Assembly (NCBI RefSeq): GCF_002218065.1 | Contig: NZ_BDUB01000001.1 | Location: 3,319,270 to 3,383,269 of the forward strand | Source: Nodularia sp. NIES-3585 | GTDB taxonomy: Bacteria > Cyanobacteriota > Cyanobacteriia > Cyanobacteriales > Nostocaceae | Reading direction: 5' to 3' | DNA length: 64,000 nucleotides | Part shown: positions 25,591 to 33,007 of the stretch, piece after piece | Numbering within the stretch: the stretch's first letter is position 1 | How the letters are laid out: each line of letters starts with the position of its first letter | Notes under the pieces: model-generated | Database searches by the model: none | The model's input: only the letters and a program-made list of their open reading frames with translations | Told to the model about the DNA's origin: nothing | Translations under genes and position numbers: made by a program

Positions 25591-26424
25591 ATGCAAATAA
25601 ACTGGCAAATTGTCAAAAACTACGAAGACATCACATATCACAAAACCGATGGCATTGCTAAAATAACTATCAATCGACCTCATAAACGCAATGCTTTCCG
25701 TCCTAAAACTGTCTTTGAACTATACGATGCTTTCTGTGATGCTCGTGAAGATACGAGCATTGGTGTAGTTCTGTTTACTGGTGCTGGTCCACACACTGAT
25801 GGCAAATACGCTTTCTGTTCTGGTGGAGACCAAAGTGTACGCGGACAAGCGGGTTATGTTGACGATGCTGGAATCCCCCGCTTAAATGTCTTGGACTTAC
25901 AACGCTTGATTCGTTCGATGCCCAAAGTGGTAATTGCGTTAGTAGCTGGATATGCTATTGGTGGTGGACACGTCCTGCACCTAATTTGTGACCTCACCAT
26001 TGCTGCCGATAATGCGATTTTCGGGCAGACTGGCCCCAAAGTGGGGAGTTTCGATGGTGGTTTTGGCGCAAGTTATCTCGCCCGTGTCGTTGGACAAAAA
26101 AAAGCCCGAGAAATTTGGTTTCTTTGCCGCCAATATAATGCCGAACAAGCTCTAGATATGGGTTTAATAAATTCTATTGTGCCAGTAGAACAGTTAGAAG
26201 CTGAAGGTATTCAATGGGCGCAAGAAATCTTAGAAAAAAGTCCGATTGCAATTCGGTGTTTAAAAGCAGCATTCAACGCTGATTGTGATGGACAAGCTGG
26301 TTTACAAGAACTTGCCGGGAACGCTACGCTACTGTATTACATGACAGAAGAGGGTTCTGAGGGCAAACAAGCCTTTCTAGAAAAACGTCCTCCGAATTTT
26401 CGTACCTTTCCTTGGCTACCTTAA
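25591..26424 (+). CDS. menB: 1,4-Dihydroxy-2-naphthoyl-CoA synthase
   Basis: The 277-residue crotonase-fold enzyme has the family text [10 protein letters not shown] (about residues 76-85), [20 protein letters not shown] and [20 protein letters not shown]. It ends FRTFPWLP, typical of MenB. It closes the second ring of the naphthoquinone in phylloquinone synthesis, the secondary electron carrier of photosystem I. The gene stands alone, as often in cyanobacteria, and is followed by a strong terminator. The ATG at 25591 gives the usual length. Confidence 0.96.
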   Translation: MQINWQIVKNYEDITYHKTDGIAKITINRPHKRNAFRPKTVFELYDAFCDAREDTSIGVVLFTGAGPHTDGKYAFCSGGDQSVRGQAGYVDDAGIPRLNVLDLQRLIRSMPKVVIALVAGYAIGGGHVLHLICDLTIAADNAIFGQTGPKVGSFDGGFGASYLARVVGQKKAREIWFLCRQYNAEQALDMGLINSIVPVEQLEAEGIQWAQEILEKSPIAIRCLKAAFNADCDGQAGLQELAGNATLLYYMTEEGSEGKQAFLEKRPPNFRTFPWLP

Positions 26425-26431
26425 AATGGCA

Positions 26432-26463
26432 AAAATCGCACCGTATGAACAGGTGCGATTTTT
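26432..26463 (+). terminator. Rho-independent-type terminator after menB
   Basis: AAATCGCACC (26433-26442) and GGTGCGATTT (26452-26461) form a 10-bp stem with a 9-base loop, ending in a T run. It starts 8 bp after the menB stop. Confidence 0.8.
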
Positions 26464-26538
26464 CAAGGGGTGGAAATCTACAAGAAATATTAAAGTTTTA
26501 TCTTATTTTCAGTTATCGACAGATTGAGTTTAGTTCTG

Positions 26539-26853
26539 CTAAATTTGTACTACCTTAGTCTTAGCTCCTTGTGAAGTGTAGTGAGCTACTTCCTCAACCG
26601 GGGCAATAATAGCATTGACTGCATCTGTAGCCAAAGTTTCTGAAGAACCTAAACCTCTTGTTGCATCTGGTAAATCCCAAGCGTCTTCCAAAGTTTCCCA
26701 AGAAGGTGCAAAAGGTGGGATCGCCAAAGAGCAAGCTTTCCAACCTGCTTGGACTAATGTTCCTAACTGCTGGCACATTCCACCTCGGCGACCCTCTGGT
26801 TGGTAATGACGGCAATATCTACAGGCAGATGTGAAGGATTTAATAGGTTTCAT
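26539..26853 (-). CDS. Conserved cyanobacterial Cys-motif protein, 104 aa
   Basis: The small protein begins MKPIKSFTSACRYCRHYQPE with CxxC, followed by a third Cys in GGMCQQLG and a fourth in WKACSLAI. This is probably a zinc-binding or iron-sulfur-type site. Then comes PPFAPSWETLEDAW, which I associate with a cyanobacterial family of unknown function. The second half is polar without a clear fold. It is alone between the menB terminator and a repeat-poor gap. No function is established. Confidence 0.7.
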   Translation of the reverse strand: MKPIKSFTSACRYCRHYQPEGRRGGMCQQLGTLVQAGWKACSLAIPPFAPSWETLEDAWDLPDATRGLGSSETLATDAVNAIIAPVEEVAHYTSQGAKTKVVQI

Positions 26854-27305
26854 TTGGGTACATCTTTAATGCAGTTTGTGGCTGATTTGCATATTTATAT
26901 TTTGCTCCTATATATAAAGGGGTAATATAGCCAAGAAGTCATTATTTTACATGGGTTTCAGCGATCCCCACTACAAAATAAACTTTAGAATGTTTTTATA
27001 TTCCTGTTATATATGTAAATGATCACGGTAGTGGATACACACTAATTTTTAACTAAAACTGAATGGGGATCAATGCTAAAGTTATAACTTTAGATTTACA
27101 GAAAATAAAAAAGCTATCCCTGAGACATAGCTTTTGCCATGAATTCCCATAGATTGTTCAAGATAGCTGGCATGAAGTGAGATAAAATTATCTGCCTCTC
27201 AATAATTAAAACTAGCCCATCTCCATGTAAAAACCTGCCCAAAACAATTCCAAGTTCACACTGGAAGTTTGTGGTTAATTAATTGCTGATCACGTCTGTA
27301 TAAGG
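26854..27305. other. Intergenic region with one terminator
   Basis: The region lies between two minus-strand genes and carries the hairpin at 27109-27135. No gene is supported. The short tract around 27000-27050 has no identifiable motif. Confidence 0.5.
27109..27135 (-). terminator. Terminator hairpin downstream of the DciA-like gene
   Basis: On the minus strand AAAAGCTAT and ATAGCTTTT pair around a nine-base loop, and the sequence continues TTATTTTC. It lies about 170 bp after the stop of the gene at 27306, so it is distant but correctly oriented. Confidence 0.55.
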
Positions 27306-27848
27306 CTAAAACTGCTTGGCAGCACAAACGCAACAGACTTGCCAACGCTGGAGTTCACCGGGTGGGGTGGGAGATTGGCACTGGGGACAAAGGGGTAAGC
27401 CATGCGATCGCGCTTGCATTGTTTTAGCCCAAGATTCAAAAGCAGTATTCGCGCTCTTCTGAGTGGGTGTAACCTGAGTGCGGGAAATATTGACATTACC
27501 CAAATAACTGGGATGCTCTTGTGGGATAACAGTTTTTTCCTGTAAGTAATCTGGACGAGGTTGCCAATCTTTAGTAGAAAACCGAATATCCACTAAAGGC
27601 TCAGACAACTTTTGATTTAATTTTAAAAGCAGGGCTGTCCGTCCAAATGTCATGTTTTGCGCCCAAGCAGCGCTAGAAGTTGCTACTCGCAAAACATCAC
27701 GCTGAATTGATAATGGTCGCGTATGGGTAGCAGCTACTGTTCCGACAATATCTGGCCATAACTGAAGCAAGCGCTCAAATGGGTGTTCTTGCCATTTAGC
27801 CTGTTGTTTGAGAACGCCTAAAATATCATTAACTGATTTCAACGACAT
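27306..27848 (-). CDS. DciA-like (DUF721) protein with C-terminal zinc ribbon
   Basis: Residues 1-95 match the DUF721/DciA fold: VNDILGVLKQQ, LLQLWPDIVGTVAATHTRPL and DVLRVATSSAAWAQNM. DciA is the ancestral bacterial loader or partner of the DnaB helicase. After a linker, residues 154-175 form CPQC...CCVC, a likely zinc ribbon that typical DciA proteins lack. The dnaB gene lies 15 kb away in the same window but is not linked. The ATG at 27848 precedes the conserved start directly. Confidence 0.8.
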   Translation of the reverse strand: MSLKSVNDILGVLKQQAKWQEHPFERLLQLWPDIVGTVAATHTRPLSIQRDVLRVATSSAAWAQNMTFGRTALLLKLNQKLSEPLVDIRFSTKDWQPRPDYLQEKTVIPQEHPSYLGNVNISRTQVTPTQKSANTAFESWAKTMQARSHGLPLCPQCQSPTPPGELQRWQVCCVCAAKQF

Positions 27849-27927
27849 TTGTGAGATTGCTGAATGTGAACAATTTTCGCTTAATGTATCTAAAGTAAAT
27901 CCAGTAGTCTAGGTTTGAGGCAGAGAG

Positions 27928-29133
27928 ATGGATCAAAATTCCCTGATAGCTTCCGAAACGAAATTATCTCAAACATCTGGCTTAAAGCCACCATTGGCGG
28001 CGGCGCTGGCGAGTTTAGAAGTACCTATAGATAAAGAGTTAGCCCGATACAGACGCAGACGAATTGGAGTCAGGATTCAGAATCAATCCCGGATGGGACG
28101 TTACATTCACACTCAATCTCCAGATTTGCTTGATCATCCCGTAACGGAGGGCAAAGTTACACCAACTTCAGAAGACAATCAGACGCTAACCACGCCTGGA
28201 TTTATTCTGCATGAGACTCCTCAAGAGAACCTAGTCTCAACTAACGTTCAACTGGATGATTTCAACTTACTCTCTGATTCCGAGTCTATCAAACCACAAA
28301 TTCCACAGTCCTCAAGAAATTCTGCCAGCAGCATTGTACCTGCGGGAGTTGAGGCTAACCAAAATCAAACCCCAGAAACTGATTATTCCTCACCACCAGA
28401 TGACTATTTGGAATCAAGTGAAGCACTGCTGCGAGGTTTAACAGAGGCACAATCTGACCCGGAGGAGTTAAATAAGTCCAATGATAGTTTGCTATCACCT
28501 GTGGGTATTGGCTCGATGTTACTGCTATTAGTGGCTAGTCTCACCCTGGGTTATGTAGTATTCAATCCTAATTCTCAAGGCTGGACTGGATTTAATCTCA
28601 GTAGATTATTCAAAACCGATTCGTCCTTGAACAGTGAGGAAAATCCTGAGAAAGTGGCAAGTAATACCCAATCTGAACCAGAACTTACGTCTATACCTAA
28701 GTATCCTAATTTAGCAGCTAAAGAATTTCCCCAGGTGAGAAACCCGACGGATGTAGTTGGTTTACAACCCAAAGTTCAACCAAAACCCAGTCCAATTATT
28801 ACCCCGGATGTGCAGTCATTACCAAAGTTACAGCCTGTACCGCCTGTGGATTTACCCTCAAATTCTAGAGCAGAAACTTTGTCTGAGGAAAGGACAACTG
28901 CACTTAATGCCAATGCCGAACTCAAACCAGCAGCAGATGGGTTTTATCATATAGTGACGGATAATCAAGGCGATCGCGCCCTCTCTACTGCCCAAAAAGT
29001 GGTTCCCGATGCTTATTTATCACCTAAACAAACTTTGATTTATCTGGCCGCAGTCAAGACCCAAGATGCAGCACAAGAAAAGTTGCAAATGCTACAGTCC
29101 CAAGGTATCAAAGCCAGGATTCAGCAGGATTGA
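27928..29133 (+). CDS. Single-pass membrane protein with SPOR-like C-terminus
   Basis: The 401-residue protein has a basic patch RYRRRRIGVRI (about residues 40-50), a long disordered acidic region, and one hydrophobic helix (GIGSMLLLLVASLTLGYVVF, about residues 193-212). A Pro-rich linker follows, and then a C-terminal domain of about 65 residues with GFYHIVTDNQGDRALSTAQK and repeated Ala/Gln helices. The last part resembles SPOR-type peptidoglycan-binding folds. It probably spans the plasma membrane with the C-terminus in the periplasm. RBS GAGGCAGAGAG precedes the ATG. The divergent neighbour is the DciA-like gene. Confidence 0.65.
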   Translation: MDQNSLIASETKLSQTSGLKPPLAAALASLEVPIDKELARYRRRRIGVRIQNQSRMGRYIHTQSPDLLDHPVTEGKVTPTSEDNQTLTTPGFILHETPQENLVSTNVQLDDFNLLSDSESIKPQIPQSSRNSASSIVPAGVEANQNQTPETDYSSPPDDYLESSEALLRGLTEAQSDPEELNKSNDSLLSPVGIGSMLLLLVASLTLGYVVFNPNSQGWTGFNLSRLFKTDSSLNSEENPEKVASNTQSEPELTSIPKYPNLAAKEFPQVRNPTDVVGLQPKVQPKPSPIITPDVQSLPKLQPVPPVDLPSNSRAETLSEERTTALNANAELKPAADGFYHIVTDNQGDRALSTAQKVVPDAYLSPKQTLIYLAAVKTQDAAQEKLQMLQSQGIKARIQQD

Positions 29134-29227
29134 GTTCAAAAAAACTAAGCTAGGATGAGGAAAACATCATAAAACACCCAGCCTGTTGACTGGCAAAGGG
29201 CGAAAAATGCAGTCTTGAGAAGCCAGT

Positions 29228-29313
29228 CCAGTTTTCTTTTCAAGTATGAGGCGATCTGCTGACAGCAGCGCTGAACGCTATCGCCTAGGGGCTTCCCCAA
29301 TGGGAGGAACTGG
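29228..29313 (+). promoter_or_regulatory. Candidate structured leader upstream of pspA
   Basis: An outer stem CCAGTT (29228-29233)/AACTGG (29308-29313) encloses three elements. One is a perfect 7-bp stem AGGCGAT/ATCGCCT (29249-29255 with 29280-29286). Inside that is CTGC/GCAG, and after it comes a GGGG-CTT-CCCC hairpin (29288-29298). The set ends about 50 bp before the pspA start codon. Nested, non-overlapping stems of this kind suggest a folded 5' leader or a small RNA. This was found by eye, with no covariation data. Confidence 0.35.
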
Positions 29314-29363
29314 CGTGTTTTCCCAAGAACAGCAATTTTTCCCGAAATCAATGGAGAGCCGAT

Positions 29364-30071
29364 ATGGAATTTATCAAGCGTATCCTGCGGATAATTCGCG
29401 CTAACATCAATAGTCTGATCGGTAGTGCCGAAGACCCCGAAAAAATTCTGCAACAAGCTGTAATCGAGATGCAGGAAAACGTGGTGCGATTGCGACAAGG
29501 TGTAGCACAAGCGATCGCAACTCAAAAACGCACTGAACGTCAGGCCGCTGCGGCGCAATCCACATCAGAAGAATGGTATCGTCGCGCTCAATTGGCACTA
29601 CAACAAGGAAACGAAGTTTTAGCACGAGAAGCTTTAACTAAACGCAAAGCTTACCAAGAAACTGCTACAGCGCTCTCTAGTCAAACAGACCAGCAAAATG
29701 ATGTGGTGGCTAGACTCAAAAAGGATATGCGATCGCTAGAGTTAAAAATGAGCGAGGCTAAAACCAAAAAGGATATGTACATAGCTCGCGCTCGTTCGGC
29801 TGAGGCTTCTGTGCGACTCCAGGATCTGCTCGATACTAGTTCCTCCACAAGTAGTCTGAATGCCTTTGAGCGCATGGAAGATAAAGTTTTGCAAATCGAA
29901 GCACAATCCGAAGCGATCGCTCAACTGGGTACTGACGACTTGCAAAAACAATTTGACTCTCTAGAATCAGCTAGTGACATTGATACAGAACTAGCCGCGA
30001 TCAAAGGACAGGTCTTAGATGCAGGTCAAAATGCTCTGCCACAAAAGTTACCTAAAAATGAAGACTCTTAA
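29364..30071 (+). CDS. pspA: PspA/IM30-family membrane remodelling protein (PspA-like)
   Basis: The 235-residue all-helical coiled-coil protein has the PspA core: RANINSLIGSAEDPEKILQQ, helical repeats through residue 150, and the conserved NAFERMEDKV. It ends shortly after the core (DIDTELAAIKGQV), without the extra C-terminal helix that marks Vipp1. ESCRT-III-like PspA proteins bind anionic membranes and protect them under stress. A second family member follows 162 bp downstream. The ATG at 29364 follows GGAGAGCCGAT. Confidence 0.88.
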   Translation: MEFIKRILRIIRANINSLIGSAEDPEKILQQAVIEMQENVVRLRQGVAQAIATQKRTERQAAAAQSTSEEWYRRAQLALQQGNEVLAREALTKRKAYQETATALSSQTDQQNDVVARLKKDMRSLELKMSEAKTKKDMYIARARSAEASVRLQDLLDTSSSTSSLNAFERMEDKVLQIEAQSEAIAQLGTDDLQKQFDSLESASDIDTELAAIKGQVLDAGQNALPQKLPKNEDS

Positions 30072-30233
30072 CGATTGGGCAATCATCAAAGTTAGGATAT
30101 ATCTTAAAAAATAATAGGTGTCGGGAGGTACCGAACCAAACCGGAAAGATTACATTGAAATAGGAAGCTATTAAATAGTAAAAAAGCGAACTGGACAACA
30201 AAGCGCGTAAACTCTACAAGGAAATACACAATT

Positions 30234-31016
30234 ATGGGATTATTTGATCGGATTAGACGAGTAGTCAGTTCTAACCTCAACGATTTGGTGAATAAAGCTG
30301 AAGATCCTGAAAAAATGCTAGAGCAAGCCATCCTGGAAATGCAGGAAGACTTGATACAGTTACGTCAGGGTGTAGCTCAGGCGATCGCTGCCCAAAAACG
30401 GACTGAGAAACAGTATAATGATGCCCAAAATGAAATCAACAAGTGGCAACGTAATGCTCAGTTAGCACTCCAGAAGGGCGATGAGAACTTAGCACGACAA
30501 GCTCTAGAACGCAAAAAAACTTTTACTGATACCGGACTGGCGCTCAAAACTAGCCTCGATCAGCAAACCACTCAATGTGAAACCCTCAAGCGCAACTTAA
30601 TCCAGCTAGAAAGCAAGATTTCTGAAGCCAAGACCAAAAAAGAAATGCTCAAAGCGCGGATTACCTCTGCTAAAGCCCAAGAGCAACTCGAAGGTATGGT
30701 GCGCGGAATGAATAGCAGCAGCGCTATGTCCGCATTTGAGCGCATGGAAGAAAAAGTCATGATGCAAGAAGCACGCGCTCAAGCAGGTGCAGAATTGACA
30801 GGTAATGATTTAGAAAGCCAATTTGCTCAGTTGGAAGGTAGCGATGTTGATGATGAATTGGCAGCCATGAAGGCACAAATGTTACCACCTGCGGCTGCAC
30901 CTAACCAAGCCCAACTACCACCGGAAAAAGAAATCACCGCCCCTAAATCGAATCCAGCCAGTGAAGTTGTGGATTCGGATTTGGAAGCCTTAAAAAGACA
31001 ATTGGATCAAATGTAA
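30234..31016 (+). CDS. vipp1: Vipp1/IM30 thylakoid membrane protein
   Basis: The 260-residue protein starts MGLFDRIRRVVSSNLNDLVN, a classic amphipathic Vipp1 N-terminus, and shares the PspA core with its neighbour (AEDPEKMLEQAILEMQEDL, SAFERMEEKVM). It has the additional C-terminal segment after residue 220, ending SDLEALKRQLDQM, which distinguishes Vipp1 from PspA. Vipp1 forms rings and rods that maintain and build thylakoid membranes and is close to essential in cyanobacteria. The tandem order pspA-vipp1 shows duplication within the family. Confidence 0.92.
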   Translation: MGLFDRIRRVVSSNLNDLVNKAEDPEKMLEQAILEMQEDLIQLRQGVAQAIAAQKRTEKQYNDAQNEINKWQRNAQLALQKGDENLARQALERKKTFTDTGLALKTSLDQQTTQCETLKRNLIQLESKISEAKTKKEMLKARITSAKAQEQLEGMVRGMNSSSAMSAFERMEEKVMMQEARAQAGAELTGNDLESQFAQLEGSDVDDELAAMKAQMLPPAAAPNQAQLPPEKEITAPKSNPASEVVDSDLEALKRQLDQM

Positions 31017-31065
31017 CTTCAACTGACTACGCCATAGGCGCAAAACCCTATTTTTTCTGAGCCAG

Positions 31066-31092
31066 TCCCACACCTATTGGTTGTGGGATTTT
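31066..31092 (+). terminator. Terminator after vipp1
   Basis: TCCCACA (31066-31072) pairs with TGTGGGA (31082-31088) around CCTATTGGT, followed by TTTTA. It lies 50 bp after the vipp1 stop. Confidence 0.75.
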
Positions 31093-31194
31093 ACGTTCCA
31101 GGCTATGCGCCGCTACGCTAACAGCATCTATCACTTTTAAGATAAAGTATTATGTGTGCAAACTTTGATCGATGCCACCTAATGGAGATATCTA

Positions 31195-31533
31195 ATGAGT
31201 AAGGGTGTAATCACCATAACGGATAGTGAGTTTGAATCAGAAGTATTGCAGGCTGACCAGCCTGTATTGCTTTACTTTTGGGCTTCCTGGTGTGGTCCTT
31301 GTCAATTGATGTCGCCACTAATTAATCTAGCGGCTACCAAATACAGCGATCGCCTGAAAATTGTTAAAATCGAAGTCGATCCCAATCCGATGACTGTTAA
31401 ACAGTACCAAGTAGAAGGTGTGCCAGCCTTAAGACTAGTTCAGGGAGAAAAAGTATTAGCATCCACTGAAGGAGCTATTGGCAAAGAAAAATTACTCAAC
31501 TTCTTGGATACTCACTTAAGTAGTAATTATTGA
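31195..31533 (+). CDS. Thioredoxin-family protein
   Basis: The 112-residue protein has the thioredoxin fold with active site ASWCGPCQ (Cys33, Cys36) and the cis-proline loop GVPALRL. It is cytoplasmic and should reduce disulphides. It differs from TrxA in several places (QLMSPLINL after the active site), so it is one of the divergent cyanobacterial thioredoxins. The ATG at 31195 follows TGGAGATATCTA. It stands alone, with the transposon-like element only a few bases after its stop codon. Confidence 0.9.
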   Translation: MSKGVITITDSEFESEVLQADQPVLLYFWASWCGPCQLMSPLINLAATKYSDRLKIVKIEVDPNPMTVKQYQVEGVPALRLVQGEKVLASTEGAIGKEKLLNFLDTHLSSNY

Positions 31534-31585
31534 CATACTCACTGCCCTTAAAGTGCGGTGATTCTTGACGACTCACTGCAACTTG

Positions 31586-32749
31586 CTACCGGAGTAGTCT
31601 GATAGTCGCTCCTCGTCCATTTAAGGTCGTGCCGTTCGCGAAGCGTGCCGTAGGCATTAGCCCCATGCCGACCATTTCTATATTTTTAGAAGCATTTTCG
31701 TCCCTGTCGTGTTCAGCATTGCAATTTAAACACAGCACTGAACGAATAGAAAGATCCACTTTACCCCACCTATACCCACAACAAGAACAAGTCTGACTAG
31801 TGGGTTCCCATCGGCTAATCACCCTGAAATCACGATGAAGTTTTTCAGCTTTAGCCTCGCAAAATACCCGGAATTGTCGCCATCCCTGTAAACTAATTGC
31901 TCTTGCCAGTTTACGATTTCTGACCATTCCTGACACATTCAAATCTTCCAAAACAATTGCTTGGTTGTCGCTAACTACTTTAGTTGATAGTTTGTGTAGG
32001 AAATCTTGACGAGTATCCGCAATTTGATTATGCAGTTTAGCAATTTGAATTCGGGTTTTATTTCTACGCTTTGAGTCCTTTTGCTGTCGGGCTAATTGGC
32101 GCTGCTTGCGCCGAATTTGTTGATCCAACCTTGAGTAATCAGGGCTAATAGCTTTATCCCCGTTACTCATTACAGCAAAAGTTTTTATCCCTAAATCAAT
32201 ACCGATGCTTTGGTTCTTGGCATCAATTTGAATAGGTTCAATTTCTACTACAAAGCTCACAAAATAGCGGTTAGCACAGTCTTTTACGACAGTACAAGAA
32301 GTAGGTGCAGAAGGTAGTTGCCTAGACCAGATGGGCTTAACATTGCCGATTTTTGCCAGATACACCTGATTACCTTTGACTGAGAATCCGCCGATTCTAA
32401 AACGTGCAGATTGTTGGTTTGTCTTTTTCTTGAATTTTGGGCTACCAACTTTTTTGCCTTTTCGCTTACCCTTAAGGGAATCGAAAAAGTTTTTGTAAGC
32501 CACCCCTAAATCAGCTACCGATTGTTGCAACGGGATGTTGGAAACATCAGATAACCACGAACGTTCATCAGTCTTTTTAGCCTGGGTAATCACCAACTTT
32601 TGCAAGTCGTTGTTGCTTGGCAGTTTCTCGGATTTTTTACAGATAGCCAAAGCATCATTCCAAACTACGCGCACACAACCAAACAACTGAGCTAGAAGCC
32701 GTTGCTGTTGATTTGTTGGGTAGAATCGGAACTTATATCTGGCTTTCAC
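31586..32749 (-). CDS. tnpB: TnpB RNA-guided nuclease (transposon-encoded)
   Basis: The 387-residue protein begins MKARYKFRFYPTNQQQRLLA from a GTG with AAGGA upstream. The RuvC-like active site is intact: Asp in IGIDLGIKTFAV, Glu in AIVLEDLNVSGM and Asp in CNAEHDRDENASKNI. A four-Cys zinc ribbon is present (CSCCGYRWG and CLNCNAEHD). TnpB cuts DNA next to a target-adjacent motif, guided by an RNA made from the right end of its element. The C-terminal residues PTARFANGTT are encoded by a dispersed cyanobacterial repeat, so the tail is not ancestral. No TnpA is present. Confidence 0.92.
   Translation of the reverse strand: MKARYKFRFYPTNQQQRLLAQLFGCVRVVWNDALAICKKSEKLPSNNDLQKLVITQAKKTDERSWLSDVSNIPLQQSVADLGVAYKNFFDSLKGKRKGKKVGSPKFKKKTNQQSARFRIGGFSVKGNQVYLAKIGNVKPIWSRQLPSAPTSCTVVKDCANRYFVSFVVEIEPIQIDAKNQSIGIDLGIKTFAVMSNGDKAISPDYSRLDQQIRRKQRQLARQQKDSKRRNKTRIQIAKLHNQIADTRQDFLHKLSTKVVSDNQAIVLEDLNVSGMVRNRKLARAISLQGWRQFRVFCEAKAEKLHRDFRVISRWEPTSQTCSCCGYRWGKVDLSIRSVLCLNCNAEHDRDENASKNIEMVGMGLMPTARFANGTTLNGRGATIRLLR
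31629..31656. repeat. Short dispersed repeat inside the 3' end of tnpB
   Basis: GTTCGCGAAGCGTGCCGTAG followed by GCATTAG matches the repeat at 55580-55605 (GTTCGCGTAGCGTGCCGGAG, then GC). It remains in frame within tnpB and would also lie in the region expected to supply the guide-RNA scaffold. Confidence 0.65.
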
Positions 32750-32773
32750 TATTTTTCCTTCAAAACTGCTAGT

Positions 32774-32798
32774 ATTGTATATCATATGAAAATACAAT
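32774..32798. promoter_or_regulatory. Inverted repeat between tnpB and the RHH gene (possible operator)
   Basis: ATTGTAT (32774-32780) and ATACAAT (32792-32798) face each other across 11 bases. They fill most of the 52-bp gap between the divergent tnpB and RHH start codons. A binding site for the RHH protein is an attractive inference. Confidence 0.4.
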
Positions 32799-32801
32799 GC
32801 T

Positions 32802-32945
32802 ATGAACAAAAGTGTATTTTTTCGATTAACCGAGGAAGAATTGGCGCATCTCGAAAGTTACTGCCAGGTGACTCAGAGAACGAAATCTGATGTACTTAGA
32901 GATTTGATTAGAAAACTGAAAACAAATAAAAAGCCGTCGTTCTAG
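32802..32945 (+). CDS. Small RHH (CopG-like) protein carried by the IS element
   Basis: This 47-residue frame reads MNKSVFFRLTEEELAHLESY, then CQVTQRTKSDVLRDLIRKLK, then TNKKPSF. It has the strand-helix-helix layout of ribbon-helix-helix DNA-binding proteins, with TKSDVLRDLIRKL as the second helix. It is divergent from tnpB and lies inside the element's left end, so its stop codon falls in the terminal hairpin. It may repress tnpB or help position the element. Its size makes it easy to miss. Confidence 0.7.
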   Translation: MNKSVFFRLTEEELAHLESYCQVTQRTKSDVLRDLIRKLKTNKKPSF

Positions 32946-33007
32946 GACGGGGCTTGTATCCCCTTATTTTCGGTCATAGGACTAATGACTCACGACTAAT
33001 GACTAAT

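Larger units (their letters stand above)
31540..32955 (-). mobile_element. IS1341-type element of the IS200/IS605 group (TnpB only)
   Basis: The element contains tnpB and a small divergent RHH gene but no TnpA Y1 transposase, so it is non-autonomous. Likely terminal hairpins are CACTGC/GCGGTG (31540-31560) at the right end and AAGCCGTC/GACGGGGCTT (32931-32955) at the left end. Boundaries are approximate because this group makes no target duplication. It lies between the thioredoxin and aminotransferase genes and disrupts neither. Confidence 0.7.

Noticed and set aside
32954-33007. Longer N-terminus for the aminotransferase
   Set aside because: The extra residues come from an ACTAATGACT-type repeat and lack family similarity.
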